This document shows, piece by piece, positions 10,276 through 19,291 of a DNA stretch of 64,000 nt. Within the stretch, counting starts at the first letter, position 1. Every line of letters begins with the position of its first letter. The notes under the pieces were generated by a model, which saw only the letters and a list, made by a program, of their open reading frames with translations, searched no databases and was not told the origin of the DNA. The position numbers and the translations under genes were made by a program. The DNA is from Roseibium sp. Sym1 (GTDB taxonomy: Bacteria; Pseudomonadota; Alphaproteobacteria; Rhizobiales; Stappiaceae): NCBI RefSeq assembly GCF_027359675.1, contig NZ_CP114786.1:5616501-5680500 (forward strand), written 5' to 3'.

Positions 10276-10293
10276 ATGACAGTCCTGTGGCAG
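10276..10293 (-). promoter_or_regulatory. Candidate Pho box upstream of ppk-ppx
   Basis: On the minus strand this reads CTGCCACAGGACTGTCAT, two 7-mers separated by four bases. The second matches the PhoB half-site CTGTCAT exactly and the first differs at one position. It lies in the 131-base gap between hdaA and ppk, pointing toward ppk. Control of polyphosphate genes by PhoB is known in other bacteria; here it is inferred from this site alone. Confidence 0.55.
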
Positions 10294-10302
10294 TCCCGCA
10301 GA

Positions 10303-10983
10303 TTATTGGCCTTTATGCACATTTTCCAAAACCCTGCCAGCCAGAGGTTTTGTGATCTTGACACGGCCTGCGAGCGCTTCCTGGTCGATGGCCTCCACCG
10401 CCCTGAGCGCGACCTCCAGGGACCGCTCCATGCGCACGACCAGGTAGTCGACCACGCTGAGATCAATCGCGATCTGCCGGTCGGCGAACAGCTTCACGAG
10501 GACGCGGCGCAAGAGGTCGTCGTCCGGTTCGAGAATTTCCACGGGCGTTGCCGCCCGCAGGCGTGATATCAGGTCGGGCAGCGTGATTTTCCAGCTTGCA
10601 GGCCAGGTCCGGCTGGTGATCAGAACGGTCTTGCCCGCTTGCCGGGCCGCATTGAGAAGATGAAACAGCGCGGTGTCGTCGATGCCAAGATGGGCGTTCT
10701 CCACCACAGCGGCGGGCGCCGCCACGAGGGCCTCGACATCGGCCTCACGCAGGTTCGGGGCGTCCTTTACGGCGGCGCCGGTTTCGTCCTGAAACGCCTT
10801 GACCAGATGGGTCTTGCCGGATCCGACCGGTCCCGCCAGCACAACCACCGGCGAGGGCCAGTCCGGCCAGCGCTCCAACAGTTCGAAGGCAGCCCGGTTG
10901 GAGCCGCCAACCAGGAAATCGTCGCGGCTGAGCGCCTCTTCATGTGGCAGATCTAACGGCAGCTGGCGCGGAGGTTCCGCCAT
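10303..10983 (-). CDS. hdaA: DnaA regulatory inactivator HdaA
   Basis: A 226-residue AAA+ protein related to the DnaA ATPase domain. In alphaproteobacteria HdaA works with the DNA polymerase sliding clamp to turn DnaA-ATP into DnaA-ADP and stop re-initiation. The clamp-binding motif QLPLDLP is at residues 7-13, Walker A GPVGSGKT at 51-58, and the family's short DnaA-like core follows without a DNA-binding domain IV. The gene begins five bases after the stop of the upstream permease gene, an operon arrangement conserved in Rhizobiales. The name is the alphaproteobacterial one; Hda is the E. coli equivalent. Confidence 0.92.
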   Translation of the reverse strand: MAEPPRQLPLDLPHEEALSRDDFLVGGSNRAAFELLERWPDWPSPVVVLAGPVGSGKTHLVKAFQDETGAAVKDAPNLREADVEALVAAPAAVVENAHLGIDDTALFHLLNAARQAGKTVLITSRTWPASWKITLPDLISRLRAATPVEILEPDDDLLRRVLVKLFADRQIAIDLSVVDYLVVRMERSLEVALRAVEAIDQEALAGRVKITKPLAGRVLENVHKGQ

Positions 10984-10987
10984 GTTG

Positions 10988-12085
10988 TTACTCGGATACT
11001 TCTTCGTCTGGAACCGCCACCGGGCGGCCCGTTCCCTTATAGACCGGGCTTGCGAGATACTGCTTCAGGGCAAATCGCGCAAGCACGCCGATCATGGCCG
11101 CCGCGGGAACCGCCACCAACATCCCCACAAATCCAAAGAGATATCCAAAGGCAAAGAGGGCGAACATCAGGGAGACCGGATGCAGGCCGGTGCTTTCGCC
11201 AACCAGCTTGGGCTGCAGGATGTTGCCTTCCAGAAACTGGCCGACGCCGAAAATCGCGGCGACCGCGATGATCCAGGGCCAGTCCGGCCAGAATTGCACC
11301 AGCGCCACACCGATAGACAGGATCATGCCGAGCCCTGCCCCGACAAAGGGAATGAAACTGACAAGACCGGCGGCCATGCCGATCAGAAGGCCGAAATTCA
11401 GGCCGACCAGCGCGAGCGAGACGGCATAGAAAGACCCGAGGATCACGCAGACGGATACCTGGCCGCGCACGAAACCGGCAACCGCCTGATCCATTTCCCG
11501 TGCCAGGCCGCGGATTTCCTCCAGGTGGTCGCGCGGCAGCCAGCCGTCGATGCGGGCCACCATGTGGTCCCAGTCCAGAAGCAGGTAGAAGGCGACGACC
11601 GGTGTGATCACGAAAAGGGACAGGATCGACAGGAGCGCCTGGCCACCACTCCACAGCGATTGCGCCAGCTTGCCGACAAAGGACGCGCCCTGGCCGATCA
11701 GGTTGGACATGGAGGATTGCAGGTCTTCCGCGCTGATGCCCGCAACGCTCGCCAGATCCGCGGGAAAATACTGCGACAGGAGGGATTGCAGCTTGCGCAC
11801 CAGATCCGGAAACCGGTCCAGGAACAAGGCCAGCTGGTTGCCGAGCAGCGGCAACAGCAGAATGAAGAACAGCACCAGGACCAGCACGAAGCTGGCAAGG
11901 ATGGTGAGTGTCGCCCACATCCGCGCCATGCCCAGTTTTTCAAGCCTGTCGCAGACCGGGTCGAGCAGATAGGCCACCGCCATGCCGGCAACGAAGGGCA
12001 GCAGCACGCCGGAAAAGACATACAGAAACAGGCAGAGGACAGCCAGGGAGACCAACCAGAACTGGACCTGACGGCGAAGTGTCAT
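10988..12085 (-). CDS. AI-2E family (PerM-like) membrane transporter
   Basis: A 365-residue inner-membrane protein of the AI-2E/PerM family. Hydrophobic spans occur near residues 8-30, 50-75, 145-170, 205-260 and 270-330, and the family loop PFVGAGLGMILSIGVALVQFWPDWP is recognisable in part near residue 250. The ATG at 12085 has GAGGAG eight bases upstream; an in-frame ATG 33 bases earlier lacks a site. It is co-transcribed with hdaA, five bases apart. Family members have been linked to autoinducer export and to sodium/proton antiport, so the substrate is not certain. Confidence 0.85.
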   Translation of the reverse strand: MTLRRQVQFWLVSLAVLCLFLYVFSGVLLPFVAGMAVAYLLDPVCDRLEKLGMARMWATLTILASFVLVLVLFFILLLPLLGNQLALFLDRFPDLVRKLQSLLSQYFPADLASVAGISAEDLQSSMSNLIGQGASFVGKLAQSLWSGGQALLSILSLFVITPVVAFYLLLDWDHMVARIDGWLPRDHLEEIRGLAREMDQAVAGFVRGQVSVCVILGSFYAVSLALVGLNFGLLIGMAAGLVSFIPFVGAGLGMILSIGVALVQFWPDWPWIIAVAAIFGVGQFLEGNILQPKLVGESTGLHPVSLMFALFAFGYLFGFVGMLVAVPAAAMIGVLARFALKQYLASPVYKGTGRPVAVPDEEVSE

Positions 12086-12137
12086 TGATGGCGCTCCTCG
12101 GATCTCTCTAAACCACAAGCATATGCTGCAGATGGGC

Positions 12138-13016
12138 TTAAACCCCGGTAGCGGTCAAGTCCAGAGACGGAACATGTTCGCTGTCACCGGACCTCAGAAA
12201 ATCGAAAAGGGCGCGAACCCGGGCGGTCTGCCGGAGTTCCTCGGGCGCCAAAAGCCAGACACCGAGCGAGAAACAGGGTTCGGGCACGAGACACGCCAGA
12301 TCCGGCTCTTGCGCCGCGATCTCCACGGGAAGTGCACCGACCCCCATGCCGGATCGAACAGCCGCCAGCATCATCAGAGGTGTCGGAAGGTAGCAGCTTG
12401 AAACCGCCTTCGGCACATGCCGTTTTTTCCACTCCGCCGAGCGTTCGCGGCAGTCGCGAGAACTGTATTCCAGCCAGGGCAACGCATCGAGCGGTCTTCC
12501 GTCGGAGGTCAGCTCCCGGTGGCCAAAGACCGCGAAGTTGAAACGGCCGATTTCATGACCGAACAGGTATCCTTCCGGCGAATTGGTCAGCCGGAGGGCC
12601 ACTTCGGCATCGCGCCGGGACAGGCTGAGAACTTCCGTTTCGGTGGAAACGGCCAGTTCGATATCCGGAAAACGCGACCGAAACTGCGACAGGAGCGGCA
12701 TGTACCGCCACACCAGAATGTCGACGCTGGTCAGCGATATCCGCCCGGACAGGCTGCTGTCTCTCCCGGCGACACGCCGTTCAAGGCTCGCCAGTTCCTC
12801 CGCGATCCGGTCAGCGCTCTTGAGCGCCTCCTCGCCCGCTTGCGTCAGAACCACACCATCTCCAACCCGTTCCGCCAACCGGGTTCCGAAGTAGCGCTCA
12901 AGCAGACGTAATTTGCGCGCCACGGTCGTGTGCGAGGTGTCCAGGCGCCGGGCAGCGGCCGAAAAGGTCCTTGCCTCCGCAAGAGCCACCAGAAAGGTCA
13001 GGTCGCCGGCCTGCAT
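12138..13016 (-). CDS. LysR-family transcriptional regulator
   Basis: A 292-residue LysR-type protein with an N-terminal winged helix (residues 3-60, including FSAAARRLDTSHTTVARKLRLLE) and a C-terminal effector domain with the GVGALPVEIA segment. The start at 13016 follows AAAGGAGACATC, an excellent site. It is divergent from the MAPEG gene across a 131-base gap that contains repeated TTTGCA and AGCACAT-like words, so the MAPEG gene is the natural target (inferred from layout). The inducer is unknown. The stop is 52 bases before the permease gene start on the same strand. Confidence 0.88.
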   Translation of the reverse strand: MQAGDLTFLVALAEARTFSAAARRLDTSHTTVARKLRLLERYFGTRLAERVGDGVVLTQAGEEALKSADRIAEELASLERRVAGRDSSLSGRISLTSVDILVWRYMPLLSQFRSRFPDIELAVSTETEVLSLSRRDAEVALRLTNSPEGYLFGHEIGRFNFAVFGHRELTSDGRPLDALPWLEYSSRDCRERSAEWKKRHVPKAVSSCYLPTPLMMLAAVRSGMGVGALPVEIAAQEPDLACLVPEPCFSLGVWLLAPEELRQTARVRALFDFLRSGDSEHVPSLDLTATGV

Positions 13017-13147
13017 GATGTCTCCTTTGCAGTTGAACAATTTTGCACATCACTAGCACATATTCTTCGATTGCCCGAACATCGTTGCAGATCTACTTGT
13101 CCTTCTGCCGGGCCATTTCGGTCTCCTCGCAGCAGAAAGACAGTTTC

Positions 13148-13561
13148 ATGGAAATCATCGTCCTGATCGGCATCGCTGTGCTGGTCTTCTTGTCCGCGGC
13201 CGTGCAGCACGCCAGCACGGCCCTTGCCCGCGGTGTCGGCTTTGTCATGAGCGACCGGTCGGAGCCGTTGCCGGAAACCGGCTTCACCGGCCGTGCACGC
13301 CGGACCCTGCAGAACACCCTGGAATCTTCCGCGATGATGGCACCTCTCGCCGTGGTGGCTCTCGTCACGGGAGCAGCGACACCCGTCACGCAGGCCGCCG
13401 GCGCGGTCTACCTGGCGGCGCGTCTGACCTTCTGCCTGGCCTACTGGCTCGGCATCAGCCTGGTGCGTTCGCTGAGCTGGGCCGCCGGCATGGCTGCCAT
13501 CGCGGTGACGTTCACCGTCCTGACGGTGCAATTGCTTTCCGCAGCCGGTGGCGGAAGCTGA
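13148..13561 (+). CDS. MAPEG-family membrane protein
   Basis: A 137-residue protein with about four membrane helices. The family pattern ARRTLQNTLESSAMMAPLAVVAL near residues 52-74 resembles the MAPEG motif with conserved Arg, Asn and Glu (RxxxNxxE). MAPEG proteins include membrane glutathione transferases, but many bacterial members have no assigned reaction. The ATG at 13148 is chosen because the family starts right at the first helix; the site AGAAAGAC is weak. The 35 residues upstream in the same frame look non-coding. Divergent LysR gene suggests local regulation. Confidence 0.75.
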   Translation: MEIIVLIGIAVLVFLSAAVQHASTALARGVGFVMSDRSEPLPETGFTGRARRTLQNTLESSAMMAPLAVVALVTGAATPVTQAAGAVYLAARLTFCLAYWLGISLVRSLSWAAGMAAIAVTFTVLTVQLLSAAGGGS

Positions 13562-13580
13562 GAAGAAGATGATCCCCTCA

Positions 13581-13677
13581 CGGGTGCGGCGGACGGCAGT
13601 CATTCCGGTGTCCCGTCTCACCCGGCCAGCCCCGATAGGTGAGGCTACCGGAGCGCAAAGCGGGGGTTATGCTGGCC
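13581..13677 (+). promoter_or_regulatory. Structured leader upstream of purM (candidate cis-RNA)
   Basis: Two strong nested hairpins occupy the gap before purM. Hairpin A pairs CGGGTG (13581) with CACCCG (13619) and inside it GACGG (13592) with CCGTC (13613). Hairpin B pairs GGCCAGC (13624) with GCTGGCC (13671) and inside it CCCG (13631) with CGGG (13661). The internal loop holds ATAGGTGAGGCTACC. A T-rich stretch follows at 13682-13690. The purM start is 76 bases further on. I do not recognise the motif as any described riboswitch; the role as a leader RNA is inferred. Confidence 0.45.
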
Positions 13678-13752
13678 AAGCTCTTGTTTTCCGCCGCGCC
13701 AGACTGTAAGCCGCGTTGGCACAGCCACACGCACGCAGTCCTGGAGTGCCCC

Positions 13753-14829
13753 ATGAGCGAATCCTCTGGATCCAACGGTCTGACCTACGCCGATGCCGGG
13801 GTCGATATCGACGCCGGAAACGAACTGGTGAACCGCATCAAACCGCTGGTCAAGGCCACGTCGCGCCCGGGCGCCGACAGCGACATCGGCGGTTTCGGCG
13901 GCCTGTTCGACCTGAAAGGTGCAGGTTTCGACGATCCGATCCTGGTGGCGGCCAATGACGGCGTCGGCACCAAGCTCAAGATCGCCATCGAAACCGGGCA
14001 ACATCGCACGGTCGGCATTGACCTTGTTGCCATGTGCGTCAACGACCTTGTGGTCCAGGGCGCCGAACCGCTGTTCTTTCTCGACTATTTCGCCACCGGC
14101 GCCCTGGACGTCGCGACCGCGACCGACGTGGTCGCCGGCATTGCCGACGGCTGCAAGCTGGCGGGCGCTGCCCTGATCGGCGGTGAAACCGCCGAGATGC
14201 CGGGCATGTATGTGGAAGGCGACTATGACCTTGCCGGGTTTTCGGTCGGGGCCGTGGAACGCGGCCGGATCCTGCCGCGCAAGGATGTTTCCACCGGTGA
14301 CGTGCTGCTCGGCCTCGCTTCCTCAGGCGTTCACTCCAACGGCTACAGCATGGTGCGCAAGATCATCGAGCTTTCCGGCCTGACCTGGTCCGACACGGCG
14401 CCCTTTGCAGACGGCAAGACCCTCGGCGAAGTCCTGATGGAGCCGACCCGGATCTACGTCAAGCCGCTTCTGGCGGCCCTGAAGGCGACATCCGGCATCA
14501 AGGCACTTGCTCATATCACCGGCGGCGGTCTTCCCGAAAATCTGCCGCGCGTGCTTCCCAAGGACTGTTCGGCCCGGATCGATCTCTCGCGGATTTCCGC
14601 ACCGGACGTATTCGGCTGGCTTGCAAGCACCGGCGGCGTCGCCGAACCGGAAATGCTGCGCACCTTCAATTGCGGCATCGGCATGGTCGTGGTCGTTGCC
14701 GAAAACGAAGCCGAAGATGTTATCCGCGTGCTCCAGGACCAGGGAGAGACGGTCACCGGCATCGGCCGTATCGAGGACGCGGGCGCAACGCCGGTGATCT
14801 TCGACGGCAGCCTGGGCTTCGGCGCATGA
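13753..14829 (+). CDS. purM: Phosphoribosylformylglycinamidine cyclo-ligase (AIR synthetase)
   Basis: A 358-residue enzyme that closes the imidazole ring of AIR using ATP in purine synthesis. Family motifs are present in order: [11 protein letters not shown] (about 36-46), [11 protein letters not shown] (about 61-71), [11 protein letters not shown] near 145, and a C-terminal [13 protein letters not shown]. Length is normal. The ATG at 13753 has GGAG nine bases upstream; the open frame before it runs through the structured leader and is unlikely to be translated. Its stop overlaps the purN start (ATGA), so the two are coupled. Confidence 0.97.
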   Translation: MSESSGSNGLTYADAGVDIDAGNELVNRIKPLVKATSRPGADSDIGGFGGLFDLKGAGFDDPILVAANDGVGTKLKIAIETGQHRTVGIDLVAMCVNDLVVQGAEPLFFLDYFATGALDVATATDVVAGIADGCKLAGAALIGGETAEMPGMYVEGDYDLAGFSVGAVERGRILPRKDVSTGDVLLGLASSGVHSNGYSMVRKIIELSGLTWSDTAPFADGKTLGEVLMEPTRIYVKPLLAALKATSGIKALAHITGGGLPENLPRVLPKDCSARIDLSRISAPDVFGWLASTGGVAEPEMLRTFNCGIGMVVVVAENEAEDVIRVLQDQGETVTGIGRIEDAGATPVIFDGSLGFGA

Positions 14830-15473
14830 GCCGAAGAAAGACAGCCATCCTGATTTCCGGCCGCGGCAGCAACATGAGCGCGCTGATCTCGGCCGCCATG
14901 TCACCCGACTACCCCGCCGAGATCGCCCTGGTCCTGTCCAATCGCCCGGACGCCAAGGGCCTGGAACGCGCGGCCGAATTCGGCATACCGACAGCAGTGG
15001 TCGATCACACGGAGTATTCCGGTGACCGGGAGGCCTTCGAACGGAAGGTTGATGCCGTCCTCAAGGACCACCAGATCGAGGTCGTGGCGCTCGCAGGTTT
15101 CATGCGCATCCTGACCCCGTTCCTGGTCAATGCCTGGGCGAACCGGATGATCAACATCCACCCGGCCCTCCTGCCCTCTTTCAAGGGTCTGGCGACCCAT
15201 GAACGTGCGCTGGAGGAAGGCGTCAAGCTGCACGGCGCCACCGTGCATTTCGTCTCCGCCGAAATGGACGACGGCCCGATCATCATCCAGGGCGCCGTTC
15301 CCGTGCTCGATCGGGACACGCCGGACACGCTTGCCGCCCGCGTCCTTGAGGTGGAACACAAGATCTACCCCAAGGCGCTGGCCCTGGTTGCCAGCGGCAA
15401 GGCCAAGGTCACCGGCGCGCGCGTCAGCACGGGTGGCGACGGGGCGAACGTCGGCGACCTGGTCTGGCCGTAA
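14826..15473 (+). CDS. purN: Phosphoribosylglycinamide formyltransferase (GAR transformylase)
   Basis: A 215-residue enzyme that transfers the formyl group from 10-formyl-tetrahydrofolate to GAR. Substrate loop SGRGSNM is at residues 10-16, and the catalytic triad segments are seen in [13 protein letters not shown] (Asn, His) and MDDGPII (Asp). Start codon ATG overlaps the purM stop by the ATGA arrangement, which fixes the start. The last residues end 71 bases before the phosphate transporter gene. Confidence 0.97.
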   Translation: MSRRKTAILISGRGSNMSALISAAMSPDYPAEIALVLSNRPDAKGLERAAEFGIPTAVVDHTEYSGDREAFERKVDAVLKDHQIEVVALAGFMRILTPFLVNAWANRMINIHPALLPSFKGLATHERALEEGVKLHGATVHFVSAEMDDGPIIIQGAVPVLDRDTPDTLAARVLEVEHKIYPKALALVASGKAKVTGARVSTGGDGANVGDLVWP

Positions 15474-15544
15474 TCCGGCCAATGCGGAGTCGGCGAGTGA
15501 TTAGCCATCTTTGCGACCAACGCCAAATCGCCTAAGCTCCCGAC

Positions 15545-17197
15545 ATGATACTCAACGTCCTGTCCGCGCTCGGCGGTGTCGGGCTTTTTCTGGTTGGCAT
15601 GCTGCTTCTGACCGACGGCCTCAAGGCCCTGGCGGGCAAGCGCATGCGCGACGTGCTGGCACGCTTTACATCGACGCCCGTTTCCGGGGTCGCCACCGGC
15701 ACGGTGGCGACGGCCGTCGTCCAGTCCTCCAGCGCGATCACCGTGGCCGCCGTGGGGTTCGTTGCCTCCGGGCTGCTCACGTTTCCGCAGTCGCTGGGCA
15801 TCATTCTCGGAGCGAATATCGGCACGACTCTCACCGGTTGGCTGGTTGCCATTCTCGGCTTCAAGATGGACCTCGGGCAGATCGCAATGCCCTTCGTGTT
15901 CCTGGGCGCGGTCATGCGGCTGGCCTTCAGGGGCAAGACGGCCCTGGCCGGCCAGGCCCTGGCCGGATTCTGCCTGATCTTCATCGGCATCGAGCACATG
16001 AAGGACGGTCTCGATGCCTTCAGCGGCCTTGTGACCCCCGCCGACTTCCCGCCCGATACGCTGTTCGGCCGGCTGCAGCTGGTCTTCTTCGGCATCGTGA
16101 TCACGCTGGTCACCCAATCTTCCAGCGCGGGCGTGGCCACGGCCCTGGCCGCGCTCGGTGCCGGTGCAATCAACTTCCCGCAGGCCGCGGCGCTCGTGAT
16201 CGGCATGAATGTCGGCACCACCTTCACGGCGGTGCTTGCCACATTCGGCGGCGGCACGATGGCACGGCGCACAGGCGCGGCGCATGTTGTCTACAACCTC
16301 ATGACCGGGCTGATCGCGGTTCTCCTGCTCACGCCGTTCAGCAATCTGGTGGAAACCCTGGTCAATGGCGGCAGCAGGAGCGGTGGCGGTGACGGCCAGA
16401 TCGCACTGGTTGCCTTTCACAGCCTCTTCAATATCGCCGGTGTCCTGCTGGTCCTGCCCTTCACCCGGCCGTTTGCACGGCTGATCGAGCTGATCATTCC
16501 GGAAAAAGGCACACCTTTGACCCGCGCGCTCGATCCGCTGCTCTTGAGCGAACCACGCACGGCGACCACGCTGGCGCGGCAGACCGTCGAGGACCTCACG
16601 GAAGAAGTGGTTACGATCCTGCGGGCGCGGCTGACGCCGCCTTCGGCCCGGCAGGCGGATCCCGACACGCGCGACGTAGCCCAGGCGATCACCGAAACGC
16701 GCGCCTATCTGGACAGGATCCCGCTAATTGCCAATGACACCGAACATGAGCAGCAGATCAGGGGGCTCTACCACAGCCTGGATCATCTCGGGCGGCTGCT
16801 CTACCGCTGCAGCCAGACGGAACGCATCGCGGAGCTGTTCAGGGACCATCGCCTCAACCGGCTCCGGAATCTGCTCAACCGGACAATACGTCCCGCAGCT
16901 TACCGGGACCCGTCTCTGCCTCCTGTCGATCCCCTTGACTGCGAACATCGCCTGAACCGGCTTCGCACGCTGATGCGCCGCCAGCGCCGCCAGATGCGCG
17001 ACAGCCTGATTGCCCGTGCGGCGGCCAGGACCCTGCCTGAAAAAGCAATCTGGCTGAAGCTGGATGCCCTGCGCTGGCTACACCGCGTCGCGTATCATCT
17101 CTGGCGGCTGCAAGTGCACCGAAATGCCCTCGCATCGGCCGAAATCCCCGTTGTTTCGACAGAAGAAGAGGCAAGGCTCGACGTTGATCACGAATGA
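15545..17197 (+). CDS. Na/Pi cotransporter family protein with PhoU-like tail
   Basis: A 550-residue type II Na+/phosphate symporter. The two inverted transport repeats each carry the signature QSSSA: VVQSSSAITV near residue 60 and VTQSSSAGVAT near 193. About eight to ten membrane spans fill residues 1-310. The C-terminal ~220 residues are helical and Arg-rich and resemble the PhoU-like domain common in this family. It probably imports phosphate at the inner membrane. It follows purN but with its own gap of 71 bases. No Pho box was seen before it. Confidence 0.88.
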   Translation: MILNVLSALGGVGLFLVGMLLLTDGLKALAGKRMRDVLARFTSTPVSGVATGTVATAVVQSSSAITVAAVGFVASGLLTFPQSLGIILGANIGTTLTGWLVAILGFKMDLGQIAMPFVFLGAVMRLAFRGKTALAGQALAGFCLIFIGIEHMKDGLDAFSGLVTPADFPPDTLFGRLQLVFFGIVITLVTQSSSAGVATALAALGAGAINFPQAAALVIGMNVGTTFTAVLATFGGGTMARRTGAAHVVYNLMTGLIAVLLLTPFSNLVETLVNGGSRSGGGDGQIALVAFHSLFNIAGVLLVLPFTRPFARLIELIIPEKGTPLTRALDPLLLSEPRTATTLARQTVEDLTEEVVTILRARLTPPSARQADPDTRDVAQAITETRAYLDRIPLIANDTEHEQQIRGLYHSLDHLGRLLYRCSQTERIAELFRDHRLNRLRNLLNRTIRPAAYRDPSLPPVDPLDCEHRLNRLRTLMRRQRRQMRDSLIARAAARTLPEKAIWLKLDALRWLHRVAYHLWRLQVHRNALASAEIPVVSTEEEARLDVDHE

Positions 17198-17415
17198 CCG
17201 GAACCGATTGCGACCTCGTGCCGGCCTGCTGCGTCGAGATCTTTCGCCAGACAGCCTTTCGGCGTTCCGGCAGGCGATGATTTTTCGCCACCTCCCGCGG
17301 CAACCTCGAAAACCATGCGCCGAGTGACCGGTGTTGTGGAAAATTCACAGACCTGCGGCAAAACTGTGAAAACAGGGTATGGTCCCTCACGGAAGAGACC
17401 TGATTTGGAGCTGAC

Positions 17416-18393
17416 ATGAGCGGATTGCTAGCCCTGCTGGATGACGTTGCCGCCATTGCCAAGGTTGCAGCCGCGTCCGTGGACGATGTTGTCGGCCAGG
17501 CCGCAAAGGCCGGCGCCAAGGCGGCAGGCGCCGTCATCGACGACGCCGCGGTGACGCCGAAATATGTCGCGGGTTTTTCTCCTGCCCGTGAAATTCCGAT
17601 TGTCTGGCAGATCGCGAAAGGGTCACTCAAGAACAAGCTCCTGTTCCTGCTGCCTGTGGGCTTGCTGCTCAACGCCTTCATTCCAGGGATCATCACCCCG
17701 CTCCTGATGCTGGGCGGAGCCTATCTGTGTTTCGAGGGCGCGGAGAAGATCTATCACATTTTCAAGCCGCATCATCATGATGCCGACGAGCCCGAAGGCT
17801 TTGTTCCCGATCCGTTGCATCTGGAAAAACAGAAGGTTGCCGGGGCGATCAAGACAGACTTCATCCTGTCGGCGGAAATCATGACCATCGCGCTGGCCGA
17901 GATTCCCGACGGCTCGATCTGGATGGAAGCGGCAACGCTGGCCGTGGTCGCCATCGGCATCACCGTGATGGTCTACGGATCCGTTGCGCTGATCGTCAAG
18001 GCGGACGATTTTGGCCTGCACCTGTCGCAGGAAGGTCAGTTTGCCGCCACCCGCGCCATCGGGCTCGGCATCGTCAAGGCGATGCCCGGCTTCATGAAGA
18101 TCCTGATGACGGTCGGCACGGCCGCCATGTTGTGGGTCGGCGGATCTATCGTGCTGCACGGCGCGGATGTTCTCGGTTACGGGCAACTCTACCAGGTCAT
18201 CCACGACATCGCCCACGGCGCTGCCCTCGCCGTCCATTTCGCCGAAGGTTTTGTCACCTGGGCCGTAACCGCGGCCCTCGACGGCGTCTTCGGCCTTGCG
18301 CTCGGCCTGGTGCTGATCCCGGTGGCAGAGAAGGTGATTGCTCCGGTCTTCGGACTGTTCAAGCGGAAGAAGGTTGGCGCCGAAGGGCAGTGA
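17416..18393 (+). CDS. DUF808 (YedI-like) inner-membrane protein
   Basis: A 325-residue membrane protein matching the DUF808/YedI family: it opens MSGLLALLDDVAAIAKVAA and continues with SVDDVVGQAAKAGAKAAGAV, VTPKYVAGFSPARE and a C-terminal block of membrane helices with LALGLVLIPVAEKVIAPVFGLFKRKK. About six hydrophobic spans are visible. The biochemical role of the family is unknown. It is a single-gene unit: a 218-base gap precedes it and a perfect hairpin terminator follows two bases after the stop. Confidence 0.85.
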   Translation: MSGLLALLDDVAAIAKVAAASVDDVVGQAAKAGAKAAGAVIDDAAVTPKYVAGFSPAREIPIVWQIAKGSLKNKLLFLLPVGLLLNAFIPGIITPLLMLGGAYLCFEGAEKIYHIFKPHHHDADEPEGFVPDPLHLEKQKVAGAIKTDFILSAEIMTIALAEIPDGSIWMEAATLAVVAIGITVMVYGSVALIVKADDFGLHLSQEGQFAATRAIGLGIVKAMPGFMKILMTVGTAAMLWVGGSIVLHGADVLGYGQLYQVIHDIAHGAALAVHFAEGFVTWAVTAALDGVFGLALGLVLIPVAEKVIAPVFGLFKRKKVGAEGQ

Positions 18394-18394
18394 C

Positions 18395-18427
18395 ACTTTC
18401 CGCGATCAACTGATCGCGGAAAGTTTT
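18395..18427 (+). terminator. Rho-independent terminator of the DUF808 gene
   Basis: A perfect 14-bp stem (ACTTTCCGCGATCA with TGATCGCGGAAAGT) with a two-base loop, ending in a short T run. It starts two bases after the DUF808 stop codon. Confidence 0.85.
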
Positions 18428-18545
18428 GTCTGACGGTCACCGGATCTCGGACTGCTTTCAGCACATTCGGTCCCTTGGAAGGACCTCCTCCCGGTCATGA
18501 GGCGGTCAAGCAGGTGCCGTAAGGAAAACCTGCCTTCGGCGGTCC

Positions 18546-18911
18546 TCAGTCATCGTCACGACCGTCGCTGTCGTCGCCACCATCGTCGTTGCTGTCGTCG
18601 CTGCTGTGGTCGTCACGACTATTGTCGTCATCTCGGCCGTTGTCGTCATCTCGGCCGTTATCGTCGTCACGGCCATTGTCGTCGCCACGGCCATTGTCGT
18701 CGTCACGGCCGTTATCGTCGCTTCGGCCGTTGTCATCGTCTCGGCCGTTGTCGTCGTTCCAGCTTTTGCTCTCCGTCCCACGGTCATCATCGGAACGTGA
18801 GAAGTCGCCGGAAATCAGTTTTTGCAACAAGCCGTTCTTGCCTTCCGCCATCGCTCCCGATGATCCGGTGAACAGCAACGCGCTTGCCAACACCACGTGC
18901 ACCAGTTTCAT
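18546..18911 (-). CDS. Secreted Asp-rich hexapeptide-repeat protein
   Basis: A 121-residue protein with a clear signal peptide (MKLVHVVLASALLFTGSSGA, cleavage near MAEGK). After a short linker (about 25-45) the rest is a tandem array of NGRDDD-type hexapeptides with variants NGRSDD and NGRGDD, ending in an Asp/Ser-rich tail. It is therefore extremely acidic and probably disordered, with calcium binding or biomineral-type roles conceivable. GAGGAGACTGAAA precedes the ATG, so translation is well supported. The opposite strand also has open frames because the repeat lacks stops; these have no start signals. I do not recognise a family. Confidence 0.72.
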   Translation of the reverse strand: MKLVHVVLASALLFTGSSGAMAEGKNGLLQKLISGDFSRSDDDRGTESKSWNDDNGRDDDNGRSDDNGRDDDNGRGDDNGRDDDNGRDDDNGRDDDNSRDDHSSDDSNDDGGDDSDGRDDD

Positions 18912-19291
18912 TTTCAGTCTCCTCGTTTAAGGTACGTTTCACATCCCCAATTGCACGGCACCGCACACGGCAAAACGTGCTGGTCGTTTCAAAAAACGAC
19001 CCTTCTTCTCCAGAACGGGCAGCGTTGCCTCTTCATGTCCGCTCACCCAAGAAAAAACCCGAACCCAACAAACAAGCATGAAATTAAACCTTCAAACTGT
19101 CACAGTTGTTCGATACGTATTTTCACTTATATTTCACTTTGCTTACCACCGACATTCTCCACACATTCAATTCAAGAATTGAGATTGATGAATACGGTAA
19201 TTCACAATTGATTTTCTGATGAAAATGTCCATAAGCAGATGCTTATCCCGTCCAAGACGCATCCTTTTTTGGGTATAACTGGAGACAGACG
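18912..19291. other. AT-rich divergent intergenic region (380 bp)
   Basis: No gene is seen here. It separates the leftward Asp-rich protein gene from the rightward LuxR-type regulator gene and is clearly richer in A+T than its surroundings. It contains a perfect 16-bp palindrome at 19167-19182 and an AT-rich stretch TTTTTTGGGTATAACT just before the regulator start, a plausible promoter region. Confidence 0.5.
19167..19182. promoter_or_regulatory. 16-bp palindrome, candidate operator
   Basis: TCAATTCAAGAATTGA is a perfect inverted repeat 110 bases before the membrane LuxR-type gene and ~255 bases before the Asp-rich protein gene. Autoregulation by the neighbouring HTH protein is possible but untested. 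Confidence 0.35.

Noticed and set aside
8042..10279. A ~745-codon plus-strand frame opposite ppk
   Set aside because: It is antisense to an unambiguous PPK1 gene and lacks domain signatures.
13635..13650. M-box magnesium riboswitch, suggested by TAGGTGAGGCT
   Set aside because: The downstream conserved M-box segments are missing and the gene is purM; kept only as an unidentified structured leader.
18497..18930. Plus-strand frames through the Asp-rich repeat (Arg/His-, Ser/Leu- and Val/Ile-rich)
   Set aside because: The repeat has no stops in several frames; only the minus-strand frame has a signal peptide and ribosome site.
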